Positions 50,801-57,984 of a stretch of 64,000 nucleotides of DNA are shown here, one piece after another. A program made the position numbers and the translations under genes. The first letter of the stretch is position 1; each line of letters starts with the position of its first letter. The stretch comes from Pseudomonas kilonensis. GTDB lineage: Bacteria > Pseudomonadota > Gammaproteobacteria > Pseudomonadales > Pseudomonadaceae. The DNA lies in assembly GCF_001269885.1 (NCBI RefSeq), contig NZ_LHVH01000035.1, positions 62,001 to 126,000 of the forward strand. The letters run 5' to 3'. A model generated the notes under the pieces. The model was given only the letters and a program-made list of their open reading frames with translations, did not search any database and was not told the DNA's origin.

Positions 50801-51826
50801 ATGCCTGCTGCCCCTCGTGAGACCGTATTGTGCCGCTACCGCTACGACCCGCTGGATCGGCTGGTCGATTGTGCGCCTTCTGCTGAGGCTGGAATTCAGC
50901 GGTTTTATTGCAAAAGCCGATTGGCGACAGAGATACAGGGCGCGGTGCAGCGCAGCGTATTTCAGCATGAAGACCAGTTGTTGGCGCAACGTCGGCGCGA
51001 GGATACGAAGGTTGATACCGCCCTGCTGGCGACCGATCAGCAGCGGTCGGTGTTGAATGTGCTCGATGCGAACCGGCTTCATCCCCTTGCCTATAGCCCT
51101 TACGGCCATCGCCCGGTAGCGAACGGTCTGCTCAGTTTGCTGGGGTTTAACGGCGAACGGCCGGATCCGGTGACGGGGCATTATTTGTTGGGGAATGGGT
51201 ATCGGGCATTTAATCCGGTGTTGATGCGGTTTAATAGTCCGGATAGTTTGAGTCCGTTTGGGGAGGGTGGGTTGAATGCTTATGCGTATTGTGTGGGGGA
51301 CCCTGTAAATAAAGTAGATCCGACTGGACACTCTCTACTTACTTGGTTCAGATCACACTTCGGAAGAGCAAGACCGACAGAGCCTTTTTGGGAAAGATTT
51401 GATTCCGGAATCGGGCTAAAAGACGGACGCATCGTTCTTTTACAACCTATAGCTCCTGACAACCCCTTTTATAATTCTGACCGCCCCCCATCAAACTTTC
51501 AATTGAAACACTATAATGAGCACGAAATAAGAAGCTTCACAATGAAGTTACAAGAAAAAATATCCTTCTCCTCCAGGCCCGAATGGGATTTCAACGACCG
51601 CCTCCCTATCCTTCAACCACTTAGAGGTCGACCCAGCGCACTAAATGAATTAGTTCAGACCACCCATATATATCGCGAGTACAAAATACACCAAAGAACA
51701 CACCAAATCGAACTCGCAGCGCAGCGCCTAGCTCGCCCAACATCGTCCCTATCCGTTTCACGGTCCGACGCCCCGCCAACTTACCGTGAGGCCACACAAA
51801 ATGCCGCTAATAAAATAAGAAAATAA
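50801..51826 (+). CDS. Stand-alone RHS-core protein, copy 2, with PPxY tail
   Basis: A 341-residue protein whose first 177 residues are nearly the same as copy 1 (CRYRYDPLDRLVDCAPS; ends KVDPTGH). The tail (178-341) is different: it starts SLLTWFRSHFGRARPT and ends with a PPxY motif at residues 325-328 (SDAPPTYREATQNAANKIRK). The tail is A/T-rich compared with the core. The last 20 residues resemble the end of copy 3, so the two tails may share ancestry at their extreme ends. No immunity-like gene follows. Confidence 0.8.
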   Translation: MPAAPRETVLCRYRYDPLDRLVDCAPSAEAGIQRFYCKSRLATEIQGAVQRSVFQHEDQLLAQRRREDTKVDTALLATDQQRSVLNVLDANRLHPLAYSPYGHRPVANGLLSLLGFNGERPDPVTGHYLLGNGYRAFNPVLMRFNSPDSLSPFGEGGLNAYAYCVGDPVNKVDPTGHSLLTWFRSHFGRARPTEPFWERFDSGIGLKDGRIVLLQPIAPDNPFYNSDRPPSNFQLKHYNEHEIRSFTMKLQEKISFSSRPEWDFNDRLPILQPLRGRPSALNELVQTTHIYREYKIHQRTHQIELAAQRLARPTSSLSVSRSDAPPTYREATQNAANKIRK

Positions 51827-51910
51827 CAACCTCAGAAAAACCGAGATGTACCCGATCTTAATATCGTCACCTTCGGTCTTAGGCGCCCCGTCGCAAGCCC
51901 CAACGAGGCC

Positions 51911-51936
51911 GTAGATCAAATAATTATTTGATCTAC
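51911..51936. repeat. 26-bp perfect palindrome after rhs copy 2
   Basis: GTAGATCAAATAA followed by its exact inverse. It lies 84 bp past the rhs copy 2 stop in otherwise empty DNA and could be a terminator or a binding site. Confidence 0.7.
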
Positions 51937-51983
51937 GTTAGGACCATTAAAAATCCTCTCCTAATTCCAAATCAGCATAAAAA

Positions 51984-52001
51984 ACTGTCAACCCTGACAG
52001 T
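51984..52001 (+). promoter_or_regulatory. Palindromic operator A (ACTGTCA-N4-TGACAGT)
   Basis: An 18-bp site with perfect 7-bp arms, 58 bp before the small secreted protein gene at 52060. Related sites precede the genes at 53373 and 55286. Confidence 0.6.
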
Positions 52002-52059
52002 ACCCCTCGCCAGACGCAGCCATAACCATGTCCCCGACCCCTAATACGGAAGCACACCC

Positions 52060-52452
52060 ATGCGAAACTTCATGACGGGCGGCGGCGGAATAATTCTGCT
52101 GATGATCGGCCATGTCCACGTTGGAGAAGTCACTTGTCCAGCCGTGACACAACTCCATGACCACACTGAAACGGTAGAAATGCAGGATGATCCCGAATGG
52201 CAAAGCCAGAGCTTCGTGCAGGAGCTCAACCCGGCGGCACTGCCCTTCAACGACGCCGAGTTCGCGATCCATGAACCCGACGAAGATGAGCAGGTAACGA
52301 GGAGGGTGACCATCACCTGCAATTACGGCGAGAACAATCTCACGCTGGATTATCAGCCGATGTCTTTACCCTCGGCGGCCGACCGTTGCGCCAGCCGGGA
52401 CACCAACACCTGCAGACGAGTGAACACCGACTACTTCAGCTTGAGATTCTGA
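52060..52452 (+). CDS. Small secreted protein, DUF3757-like (paralog A)
   Basis: A 130-residue protein with a signal-like N terminus (MRNFMTGGGGIILLMIGHVHVG) followed by EVTCPAV. It is a clear paralog of the protein at 53373-53795: both have GE[VI]TCPAVT, a central E.Q/ESLV...NPAAL block, ITC.YG...L.[LM][DE]YQ and C......C at the end. The four cysteines could form two disulfides. The pattern resembles DUF3757 proteins of Pseudomonas; function unknown. Its promoter region shares a palindrome and spacing with the paralog. Confidence 0.7.
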   Translation: MRNFMTGGGGIILLMIGHVHVGEVTCPAVTQLHDHTETVEMQDDPEWQSQSFVQELNPAALPFNDAEFAIHEPDEDEQVTRRVTITCNYGENNLTLDYQPMSLPSAADRCASRDTNTCRRVNTDYFSLRF

Positions 52453-52490
52453 TGGTTGCGTGGCGGATTTTCGATGTCGCCACACCCTCA

Positions 52491-53069
52491 TCAAACACCC
52501 GCACTACTCCCCCAAATCCCCCCCAGATTCTGCAGCAACGAACCCGCCACACCCTGTTGACCGAGGTACTGCAAGATGATCGGGGCAAACTGGCCGATCA
52601 TGCCACTGTCCATGCCCAGCGCACTGAAGGCGTTGTTCAGGTCGCCGGTGTCCTTGACGTTGCCCAGCAAGCCGTCGAGCAGTGCATTCTTGTCCGACCC
52701 GCCCCCGAGCAAACCGCCCAGGCCATTGAGCCCGCCGATGGCGCTGTTCCCAGCGATCTGATCCAGGCCCGGGACACTTTTGCTCAACTCGGAAAACTGC
52801 GGCTCACTGAGTCGGTTCTTCGCCAGCCCCAGCATCGCACCGGCACCGCCGATGGCCTGTTCCGGCGTGATCTTGAGTTCCGATCCCAAGGTGTTGAGCA
52901 GGCCGGCGGCTTTCGGCGCGGCGGCCACGGCGCCCTCGCCCTGCTCGCCTTGGTTGCCCTGCATCGCCGACACCACATTGGCTGCATCACTGAGGCTGAA
53001 CTGCGCGAAGGCTGGGCTGGCAGCCAGCGTCAACAGGCAAGACAGAGCAAAACCACGTGAAACCTTCAT
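52491..53069 (-). CDS. DUF2780 secreted protein
   Basis: A 192-residue protein with a signal peptide (MKVSRGFALSCLLTLAASPA, cut after FAQ or AFA). The body is rich in Gly, Leu and Ala (GLNGLGGLLGGGSDKNALLDG) and matches the DUF2780 family of proteobacterial envelope proteins. The ATG at 53069 has GAGG nine bases upstream; the ATG at 53078 does not have suitable spacing. Function unknown. It is convergent with the small secreted protein gene on its left. Confidence 0.82.
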   Translation of the reverse strand: MKVSRGFALSCLLTLAASPAFAQFSLSDAANVVSAMQGNQGEQGEGAVAAAPKAAGLLNTLGSELKITPEQAIGGAGAMLGLAKNRLSEPQFSELSKSVPGLDQIAGNSAIGGLNGLGGLLGGGSDKNALLDGLLGNVKDTGDLNNAFSALGMDSGMIGQFAPIILQYLGQQGVAGSLLQNLGGIWGSSAGV

Positions 53070-53372
53070 CCGGGACATCCTCTAGACCATGAAAAAGCCG
53101 CTCATGAAGAGCGGCGTAAAGCGAGCGTTGGACTGGCGCGGACGCAGATTGTTCCTAAACGTATTACATAAATGGCTGATAGCCATTACAGAAAATTCTC
53201 CAAAGGCCGTCAGAAGTGTCTGATTCAACGAAAACTGCGCTTTTTAATATATCTAAAAGTTACCAAACATCCATATACAGTTCTAAATTGACATAAATAA
53301 CTGCCTACATTGACAGTAGCCCGCCCGACCAAAGCCGTGAATCGTTGAACGGAGACTTTTGGAGCCTGGCAG
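53070..53372. other. 303-bp divergent intergenic region
   Basis: It holds a short hairpin (GCCGCTC / GAGCGGC, 53095-53113) in the leader of the DUF2780 gene, an A/T-rich stretch around 53215-53300, and operator B at 53300-53317. No gene is seen. Confidence 0.5.
53300..53317 (+). promoter_or_regulatory. Palindromic operator B (degenerate)
   Basis: ACTGCCTACATTGACAGT has the right half of operator A and C intact and a mutated left half, with the same 18-bp span. It lies 55 bp before the start of the second small secreted protein. Confidence 0.5.
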
Positions 53373-53795
53373 ATGGAAAAAATACTGGCTGGACGCGCGG
53401 TGTTACTTTTATTGATTGTCGGCCACGCCCATGCCGGTGAAATAACCTGCCCTGCCGTCACTGACATCCATAGAAACATTGAATCGGTGGAAGATGTTTT
53501 CTTCGTCGAGATACAGGACGACCACGAATGGGAGAGCGAAAGCCTGGTGGACGTGGTCGACCCGGCATCGTTGCAGTTCGAAGGTGCCGAGTACGTTATC
53601 CATGAAGCCGACGAGGAAATACAGGCAGCCACAAGGGCGACCATCACGTGCCGGTACGGGGACATAAATCTGAATATGGAGTATCAGCAGATCCTGGAAC
53701 CGGCCTTTTCAGGGTGGGTGAACAATCGCTGCGAAAGCCCGAACACCAGAATGTGCAGGTTAATGGACGGAGACTACTTCAACCTGTTTCTTTGA
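53373..53795 (+). CDS. Small secreted protein, DUF3757-like (paralog B)
   Basis: A 140-residue protein with a good signal peptide (MEKILAGRAVLLLLIVGHAHA, cut before GEITCPAV). It is the paralog of the protein at 52060-52452, sharing the cysteine positions and the ITCRYGDINLNMEYQ block. It is acidic (many Asp and Glu). Probably periplasmic or secreted; function unknown. Operator B precedes it at nearly the same distance as operator A precedes paralog A. Confidence 0.72.
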   Translation: MEKILAGRAVLLLLIVGHAHAGEITCPAVTDIHRNIESVEDVFFVEIQDDHEWESESLVDVVDPASLQFEGAEYVIHEADEEIQAATRATITCRYGDINLNMEYQQILEPAFSGWVNNRCESPNTRMCRLMDGDYFNLFL

Positions 53796-53900
53796 TCGGG
53801 AATGGCAACCGCGTCACTGTTCCTGCACAGCGTTTCAAGGCGCCCTGCCATCGCCTGCACCGTTACCGTACAGTGCGGCTTTCTCCAGCAGAGTTTGCCC

Positions 53901-54476
53901 ATGAACGTAAAAATCGGCGGCGCGACCCTCGCCGTCATCCTGACGGGCATGCTCATTGTCCTGGGCGTCAACGAATGCCAGCGCGGCCCGCTAAATCCGG
54001 AACTGGCCGACGGCACCAGCGAAGAACAAAAGACCTGGCTGACCATCGAACACCGCATCAAGCGCTCCGACCCGACGCTTACCGATGTGACCCGCGACCA
54101 GCAAACGCTGACGGTGCTTTACCGTCCAGGTGCTTGCGCGGATGACTGCGAGCCCTGGGTCCCGCACCTGCTGCGGGTTGTCGGCCATGGCCTGGCAGCG
54201 CTCAGCGGCGCGCCAGGGGGCAAGCTGTACACGCAAGTGACGGTCAAGGCGCGGATCCTTGCCGATGATGATGTGGAACTGGTCTATGACATGCCAGGGT
54301 TCGACGCCATCAAGACCCAACAAGGCGGCTACGAAACCTTTGCCGGCATGCCCCGCAGCCTGAAATTCAGCAGCGACGCCCTGGCCCAGGCGCAGGACTA
54401 TTGCCAAGGCCCTAGCGCCAAAGGTTTCTACCCTGAATTTTGCGAACGAGTCGAGGCTGCAACGGCCCATCGATAA
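53901..54476 (+). CDS. Hypothetical membrane-anchored protein
   Basis: A 191-residue protein with one N-terminal membrane helix (GGATLAVILTGMLIVLGVNE) and a soluble remainder with paired cysteines (GACADDCEPW and DYCQGPSAKGFYPEFCERV). It probably faces the periplasm. The start at 53901 puts the helix at the N terminus; upstream in-frame sequence overlaps another gene. Not recognised. Confidence 0.68.
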   Translation: MNVKIGGATLAVILTGMLIVLGVNECQRGPLNPELADGTSEEQKTWLTIEHRIKRSDPTLTDVTRDQQTLTVLYRPGACADDCEPWVPHLLRVVGHGLAALSGAPGGKLYTQVTVKARILADDDVELVYDMPGFDAIKTQQGGYETFAGMPRSLKFSSDALAQAQDYCQGPSAKGFYPEFCERVEAATAHR

Positions 54477-54822
54477 CCGTGGCGAGGGCACTTGGACCCT
54501 GTAGGAGCTGGCGAAGCCTGCGATCTTTTGATCTTTCGCTTGAGACTCAAGTGTCTGGGGAAAGATCGCAGCCTCGTTTCACTCGGCAGCTCCTACACAG
54601 TGTCCACAACCCGACGCGTGCAATTTCTGGCCACAACCGGCGCTCGATCACCGTCGACTAAAAATCTTACAACTACTTGGGAAATCCCCCGCAACAGCGA
54701 GCCTTGCCCAAGCCAATCCGCGATGCCTATAGTTCGTCCCGTCGTCCACATGGCGACTCGGGTTTGGCGACTCGGAACACTGCGGTCAGAAGTCCCAATT
54801 TAACTAAATGAGGCTCCACCCA
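54477..54822. other. 346-bp intergenic region
   Basis: It contains a REP-like repeat (54500-54597) and then about 220 bp of unique sequence that presumably carries the promoter of the next small gene. Nothing else is seen. Confidence 0.5.
54500..54597. repeat. REP-like inverted repeat, GTAGGAGCTGGCGAAGCCTGC class
   Basis: TGTAGGAGCTGGCGAAGCCT at 54500 pairs imperfectly with the region 54561-54597 ending GGCAGCTCCTACA. It is the same class as the repeat at 12121. Confidence 0.75.
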
Positions 54823-55095
54823 ATGAACCGATACATGCCCCTCACCGGCGTCGACTGCTCCCCCGCCGCCCTGCTCATCGACACCCAAGCCCCCCTCGAC
54901 GTCCTCCACGAAACCGCCGCCTACCGCATCCGCGCCGTGACTCAGCTGTTGGAAAACATCGCCTTTCGCGAAGAGCTCAGTTCCGACGCCGTCGTCCTCC
55001 ACGACTTCGCCCTGCTCCTGGCGATTCCGTTGCGCGATGGCTGCGACGTGCTGGACGTGATCGGCCGGCGCTTGCAGGCACAAGCCATGGCCTGA
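54823..55095 (+). CDS. Small DUF6124/DUF3077-like protein
   Basis: A 90-residue, mostly helical protein with the pattern of small Pseudomonas DUF3077/DUF6124 proteins: a short strand-like start, then LDVLHETAAYRIRAVTQLLE and a second helix ending with a C-terminal Ala-rich end. No signal peptide. GAGG at 54810 supports the ATG at 54823; an ATG at 54808 is also in frame. Function unknown. Confidence 0.6.
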   Translation: MNRYMPLTGVDCSPAALLIDTQAPLDVLHETAAYRIRAVTQLLENIAFREELSSDAVVLHDFALLLAIPLRDGCDVLDVIGRRLQAQAMA

Positions 55096-55150
55096 CCGCA
55101 GCGCCAGTCATCCGACTATCAACGCGCAAGCCGTTATTTCCTCTCGGTAT

Positions 55151-55178
55151 TGCCTACTGTCAACGTTGACAGTAGGCA
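55151..55178 (+). promoter_or_regulatory. Palindromic operator C (28-bp perfect palindrome)
   Basis: TGCCTACTGTCAAC followed by its exact inverse, 108 bp before the cold-shock gene start. The inner 18 bp are the full form of operators A and B. Confidence 0.7.
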
Positions 55179-55285
55179 GCTGTTCATTCGGGTTCTAACC
55201 TGCAGCCGTGACAACGACAAACAAGGCTCTGGGCAACCCACAGCCCCTGTGCCTTTCTTCATTCGGGCAAGCAGGAAGAATAAAA

Positions 55286-55498
55286 ATGAACGACCGAATC
55301 AAAGGAACCGTGAAGTGGTTTAACGATGCAAAGGGCTATGGCTTCATTACCTGCGGCAATGGAGGCGAGGATTTGTTCGTTCATTACTCGGCCATCGCCG
55401 GCGAGGGATATAAAACATTGAAACAGAAGCAGACGGTTTTTTTTGAAATCGAAAAGGGCGACAAAGGCATGCAGGCCACGAGAGTGACGCCTGAATAA
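55286..55498 (+). CDS. Cold-shock-domain protein (CspA family)
   Basis: A 70-residue OB-fold protein with RNP1 (KGYGFIT) and RNP2 (DLFVHYSAI). It binds single-stranded RNA/DNA and acts as an RNA chaperone. Compared with main Csp proteins it has substitutions (VHYSAI for VHFSAI; a CGNGG insert-like turn), so it is a diverged member. AGGAAG at 55273 precedes the ATG at 55286. Only 28 bp separate it from rhs copy 3, so the two are likely co-transcribed under operator C. Confidence 0.9.
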   Translation: MNDRIKGTVKWFNDAKGYGFITCGNGGEDLFVHYSAIAGEGYKTLKQKQTVFFEIEKGDKGMQATRVTPE

Positions 55499-55526
55499 AG
55501 CGCTTTCCATTCCGGGTAACGACGTC

Positions 55527-56516
55527 ATGTTGGCGAACCGCAAGACGCTGCTGTGCCGCTACCACTACGACCCACTGGATCGCCTGGCCGACTACACACC
55601 CTCGGCCCAGGCCCGCACCCAGCGCTTCTACCTGAAAGAACGCCTGACCAGCGAAATCCAAGGCTCGGTACAGCGCTCGATATTCCAACAGGGCGATCAA
55701 CTCCTGGCCCAACAACAGCGCCAGGACGCCGCCGTCGAAACCACCTTGCTCGCCACCGATCTGCAACGCTCGGTGCTGCACGCGCTCGATGCCATGCAGC
55801 CTCGTCCCCTCGCCTATACGCCCTACGGCCATCGCCCTGCGGAAAACGGCTTACTCAGCCTGCTCGGCTTCAACGGCGAACGGCCGGACCCGGTGACGGG
55901 GCATTATTTGTTGGGCAATGGGTATCGGGCGTTCAATCCGGTGTTGATGCGGTTCAACAGCCCGGACAGTTCGAGTCCGTTTGGGGAGGGTGGATTGAAT
56001 TCATACGCCTATTGCATTGGGGATCCGATAAATCGGATTGATCCAACGGGGCATACTTGGAAACCGTTAAAAGTTGTCTTGAGAAGAGCTGGGCTCATGA
56101 GGCCATCAGATTCGGTCACTCAACCCGTCGCCTCTCGAAATCCACCGGCAACAACCGGAACCATTCCATCACAGACCTTCAATAATAAATCCGCGGCAGG
56201 GACAACTAGAGACATTATAGCGGGCAATGCCCCTGCCCCATATTCCGGCTATTCTGAGAGGAACATGACGGCTTCTGAACCCGTTCGCCCTGAAGATCCC
56301 AATCGTTGGCGTCTGATGCTTTCACTGTTTAGAGCAGATATTAGAAGCCTCTTACAAACTGGAGCAAGACATAGAGCACCTGTTGCAATCATCATAAATC
56401 ATGCCGAGCGGGTCAACTTTCGGCCTCGAGATCCTGATGCCCCTCCCAGTTACGATGAGTTGTTTCTGCCATCTTACTCAGAGGCGATGAATCGCATTAG
56501 GGATGGTCTGAAATAG
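55527..56516 (+). CDS. Stand-alone RHS-core protein, copy 3, with PPxY tail
   Basis: A 329-residue protein. The core (1-176) has CRYHYDPLDRLADYTPS and ends RIDPTGH. The tail (177-329) starts TWKPLKVVLRRAGLMRPS, is rich in Pro, Ser and Thr in the middle and ends with PPSY at 306-309 followed by LPSYSEAMNRIRDGLK. This copy alone lacks the CTAACA leader box; it follows the cold-shock gene by 28 bp. Its opening residues (MLANRKTLLC) differ from the other copies, so its 5' end may have been fused onto the csp transcript. Confidence 0.8.
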   Translation: MLANRKTLLCRYHYDPLDRLADYTPSAQARTQRFYLKERLTSEIQGSVQRSIFQQGDQLLAQQQRQDAAVETTLLATDLQRSVLHALDAMQPRPLAYTPYGHRPAENGLLSLLGFNGERPDPVTGHYLLGNGYRAFNPVLMRFNSPDSSSPFGEGGLNSYAYCIGDPINRIDPTGHTWKPLKVVLRRAGLMRPSDSVTQPVASRNPPATTGTIPSQTFNNKSAAGTTRDIIAGNAPAPYSGYSERNMTASEPVRPEDPNRWRLMLSLFRADIRSLLQTGARHRAPVAIIINHAERVNFRPRDPDAPPSYDELFLPSYSEAMNRIRDGLK

Positions 56517-56556
56517 CCGGTTATGAGTGGTGCCTGGCCGCTGTGGGCAGCCAAAC

Positions 56557-56572
56557 CTAACACTTCTGCTAG
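56557..56572 (+). promoter_or_regulatory. rhs leader box 4 (CTAACACTTCTGCTAG)
   Basis: A variant of the leader box, 80 bp before the start of rhs copy 4. The sequence from about 56548 to the ATG is almost identical to that before copy 5. Confidence 0.6.
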
Positions 56573-56636
56573 CTAGACAGCCGACCTTCTGCCTGAACAT
56601 GATGTTGCTGTCTGTATTGACCACAGAGCACAGCCC

Positions 56637-57662
56637 ATGCCCACCCCAGATAAAACCTTGCTCTGCCGTTACCACTACGACCCACTGGATCGCCTGGCCG
56701 CATGCACGCCATCGACCCAGGCCCGCACCCAGCGCTTCTACCTGAAGGAGCGCCTGACCAGCGAAATCCAAGGCTCGGTACAACGCTCGATTTTCCAGCA
56801 GGACGACCAACTCCTGGCCCAACAACAGCGCCAGGATGGCGTCATCGAAACCACCTTGCTCGCCACCGATCAGCAACGCTCGGTGCTCCACGCGCTCGAT
56901 GCCATGCAGCCTCGTCCCCTCGCCTATACGCCCTACGGCCATCGCCCTGCGGAAAACGGCTTACTCAGCCTGCTCGGCTTCAACGGCGAACGGCCGGACC
57001 CGGTGACGGGGCATTATTTGTTGGGCAATGGGTATCGGGCGTTCAATCCGGTGTTGATGCGGTTTAACAGCCCGGACAATTTGAGTCCGTTTGGGGAGGG
57101 TGGGCTGAATGCTTATGCATACAGCGTCGGAGATCCGGTAAATCGAAAAGATCCAACAGGTCACTACAATTCATTCGTTAATACCTACTCGACATCCAGG
57201 TCCTCTTGGCTCGGGATATTCACCAAACAAAGAAAATGGCAACCCCAACCAGCAGCTTCGTTGCCTGACAGAACAATCAACGGCATCGATCAAGTAGTCA
57301 GAGACAGCCTCGATCACTACAACCCCACCCCAAAAAGACTAATCACCAGCGCGGACAATGCCATTCACCATGCGAAGCTAATCGGCCATCGCAGCGAAAA
57401 AATCGAGACACTCAAAACTACCAAAGAAAAATTTAATTCATATATAACTGACAGAAGCAAAACCATAGAAAAAATCAAAGAAACGCTAAGCTACGATTCC
57501 ATTTCAGGCAGCGACGGTCCGACAGTGTTCTTTATAGCCAGCAATCATTATGAGCAGCAACGTGTACAGCTTTACCTTCAAACAGCCCAAGAGACCTATG
57601 AGCTAAATAGCGAACTGGCAGTAAACCTTGGCATACGATCATCAGCCGTCCGCAAAACGTGA
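56637..57662 (+). CDS. Stand-alone RHS-core protein, copy 4, with unique tail
   Basis: A 341-residue protein. The core (1-176) starts MPTPDKTLLCRYHYDPLDRL and ends KDPTGH. The tail (177-341) starts YNSFVNTYSTSRSSWLGIFT, and has a helical, Lys/Glu-rich middle (SEKIETLKTTKEKFNSYITD) without Pro-rich parts. It shows no PPxY motif and no domain I recognise. Leader and core are almost the same as those of copy 5 at the DNA level, so the two arose by recent duplication followed by tail replacement. Confidence 0.8.
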   Translation: MPTPDKTLLCRYHYDPLDRLAACTPSTQARTQRFYLKERLTSEIQGSVQRSIFQQDDQLLAQQQRQDGVIETTLLATDQQRSVLHALDAMQPRPLAYTPYGHRPAENGLLSLLGFNGERPDPVTGHYLLGNGYRAFNPVLMRFNSPDNLSPFGEGGLNAYAYSVGDPVNRKDPTGHYNSFVNTYSTSRSSWLGIFTKQRKWQPQPAASLPDRTINGIDQVVRDSLDHYNPTPKRLITSADNAIHHAKLIGHRSEKIETLKTTKEKFNSYITDRSKTIEKIKETLSYDSISGSDGPTVFFIASNHYEQQRVQLYLQTAQETYELNSELAVNLGIRSSAVRKT

Positions 57663-57696
57663 AGCCCACCTAGTTAAAAGTTGCATGGACATCATT

Positions 57697-57877
57697 AAAA
57701 AAGGGCGACATCACTGTCGCCCTTTCCCCATCTTGCCCTTTACCACTTACGCCGCACTCAACAACTTATGCGGATCAATCGACAACTTCTTCGGCACACC
57801 CGCATCGAACTCGCCATACCCCTTCGGCGCATCATCCAGGCTGATCACCTGCATCAATTGTCGGTGATTTCATCGCC
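57697..57877 (-). pseudogene. Duplicated 3' end and terminator of fdhA
   Basis: This stretch repeats 60231-60390 with few changes: the hairpin AAAGGGCGACA / TGTCGCCCTTT, then the last codons of formaldehyde dehydrogenase read on the minus strand (ending ...DPHKL[LF]SAA stop). After about 57852 it skips roughly 50 bp of fdhA and continues with a diverged piece (CCTGCATCAA...CGGT) similar to 60426-60445. There is no start and most of the gene is missing. Confidence 0.88.
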
Positions 57878-57904
57878 AGGCCTGGCCGACAGGGGCAGCC
57901 AAAC

Positions 57905-57920
57905 CTAACACTTCTGCTAG
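57905..57920 (+). promoter_or_regulatory. rhs leader box 5 (CTAACACTTCTGCTAG)
   Basis: It is identical to box 4 and also 80 bp before the start codon of its rhs gene. Confidence 0.6.
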
Positions 57921-57984
57921 CTAGACAGCCGACCTTCTGCCTGAACATGATGTTGCTATCTGTATTGACCACAGAGCACAGCCC

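Larger units (their letters stand above)
57663..57984. other. 322-bp spacer between rhs copies 4 and 5
   Basis: It contains a duplicated fdhA terminator and 3' end (57697-57877, listed separately) and then the leader of copy 5. No intact gene is present. Confidence 0.7.
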
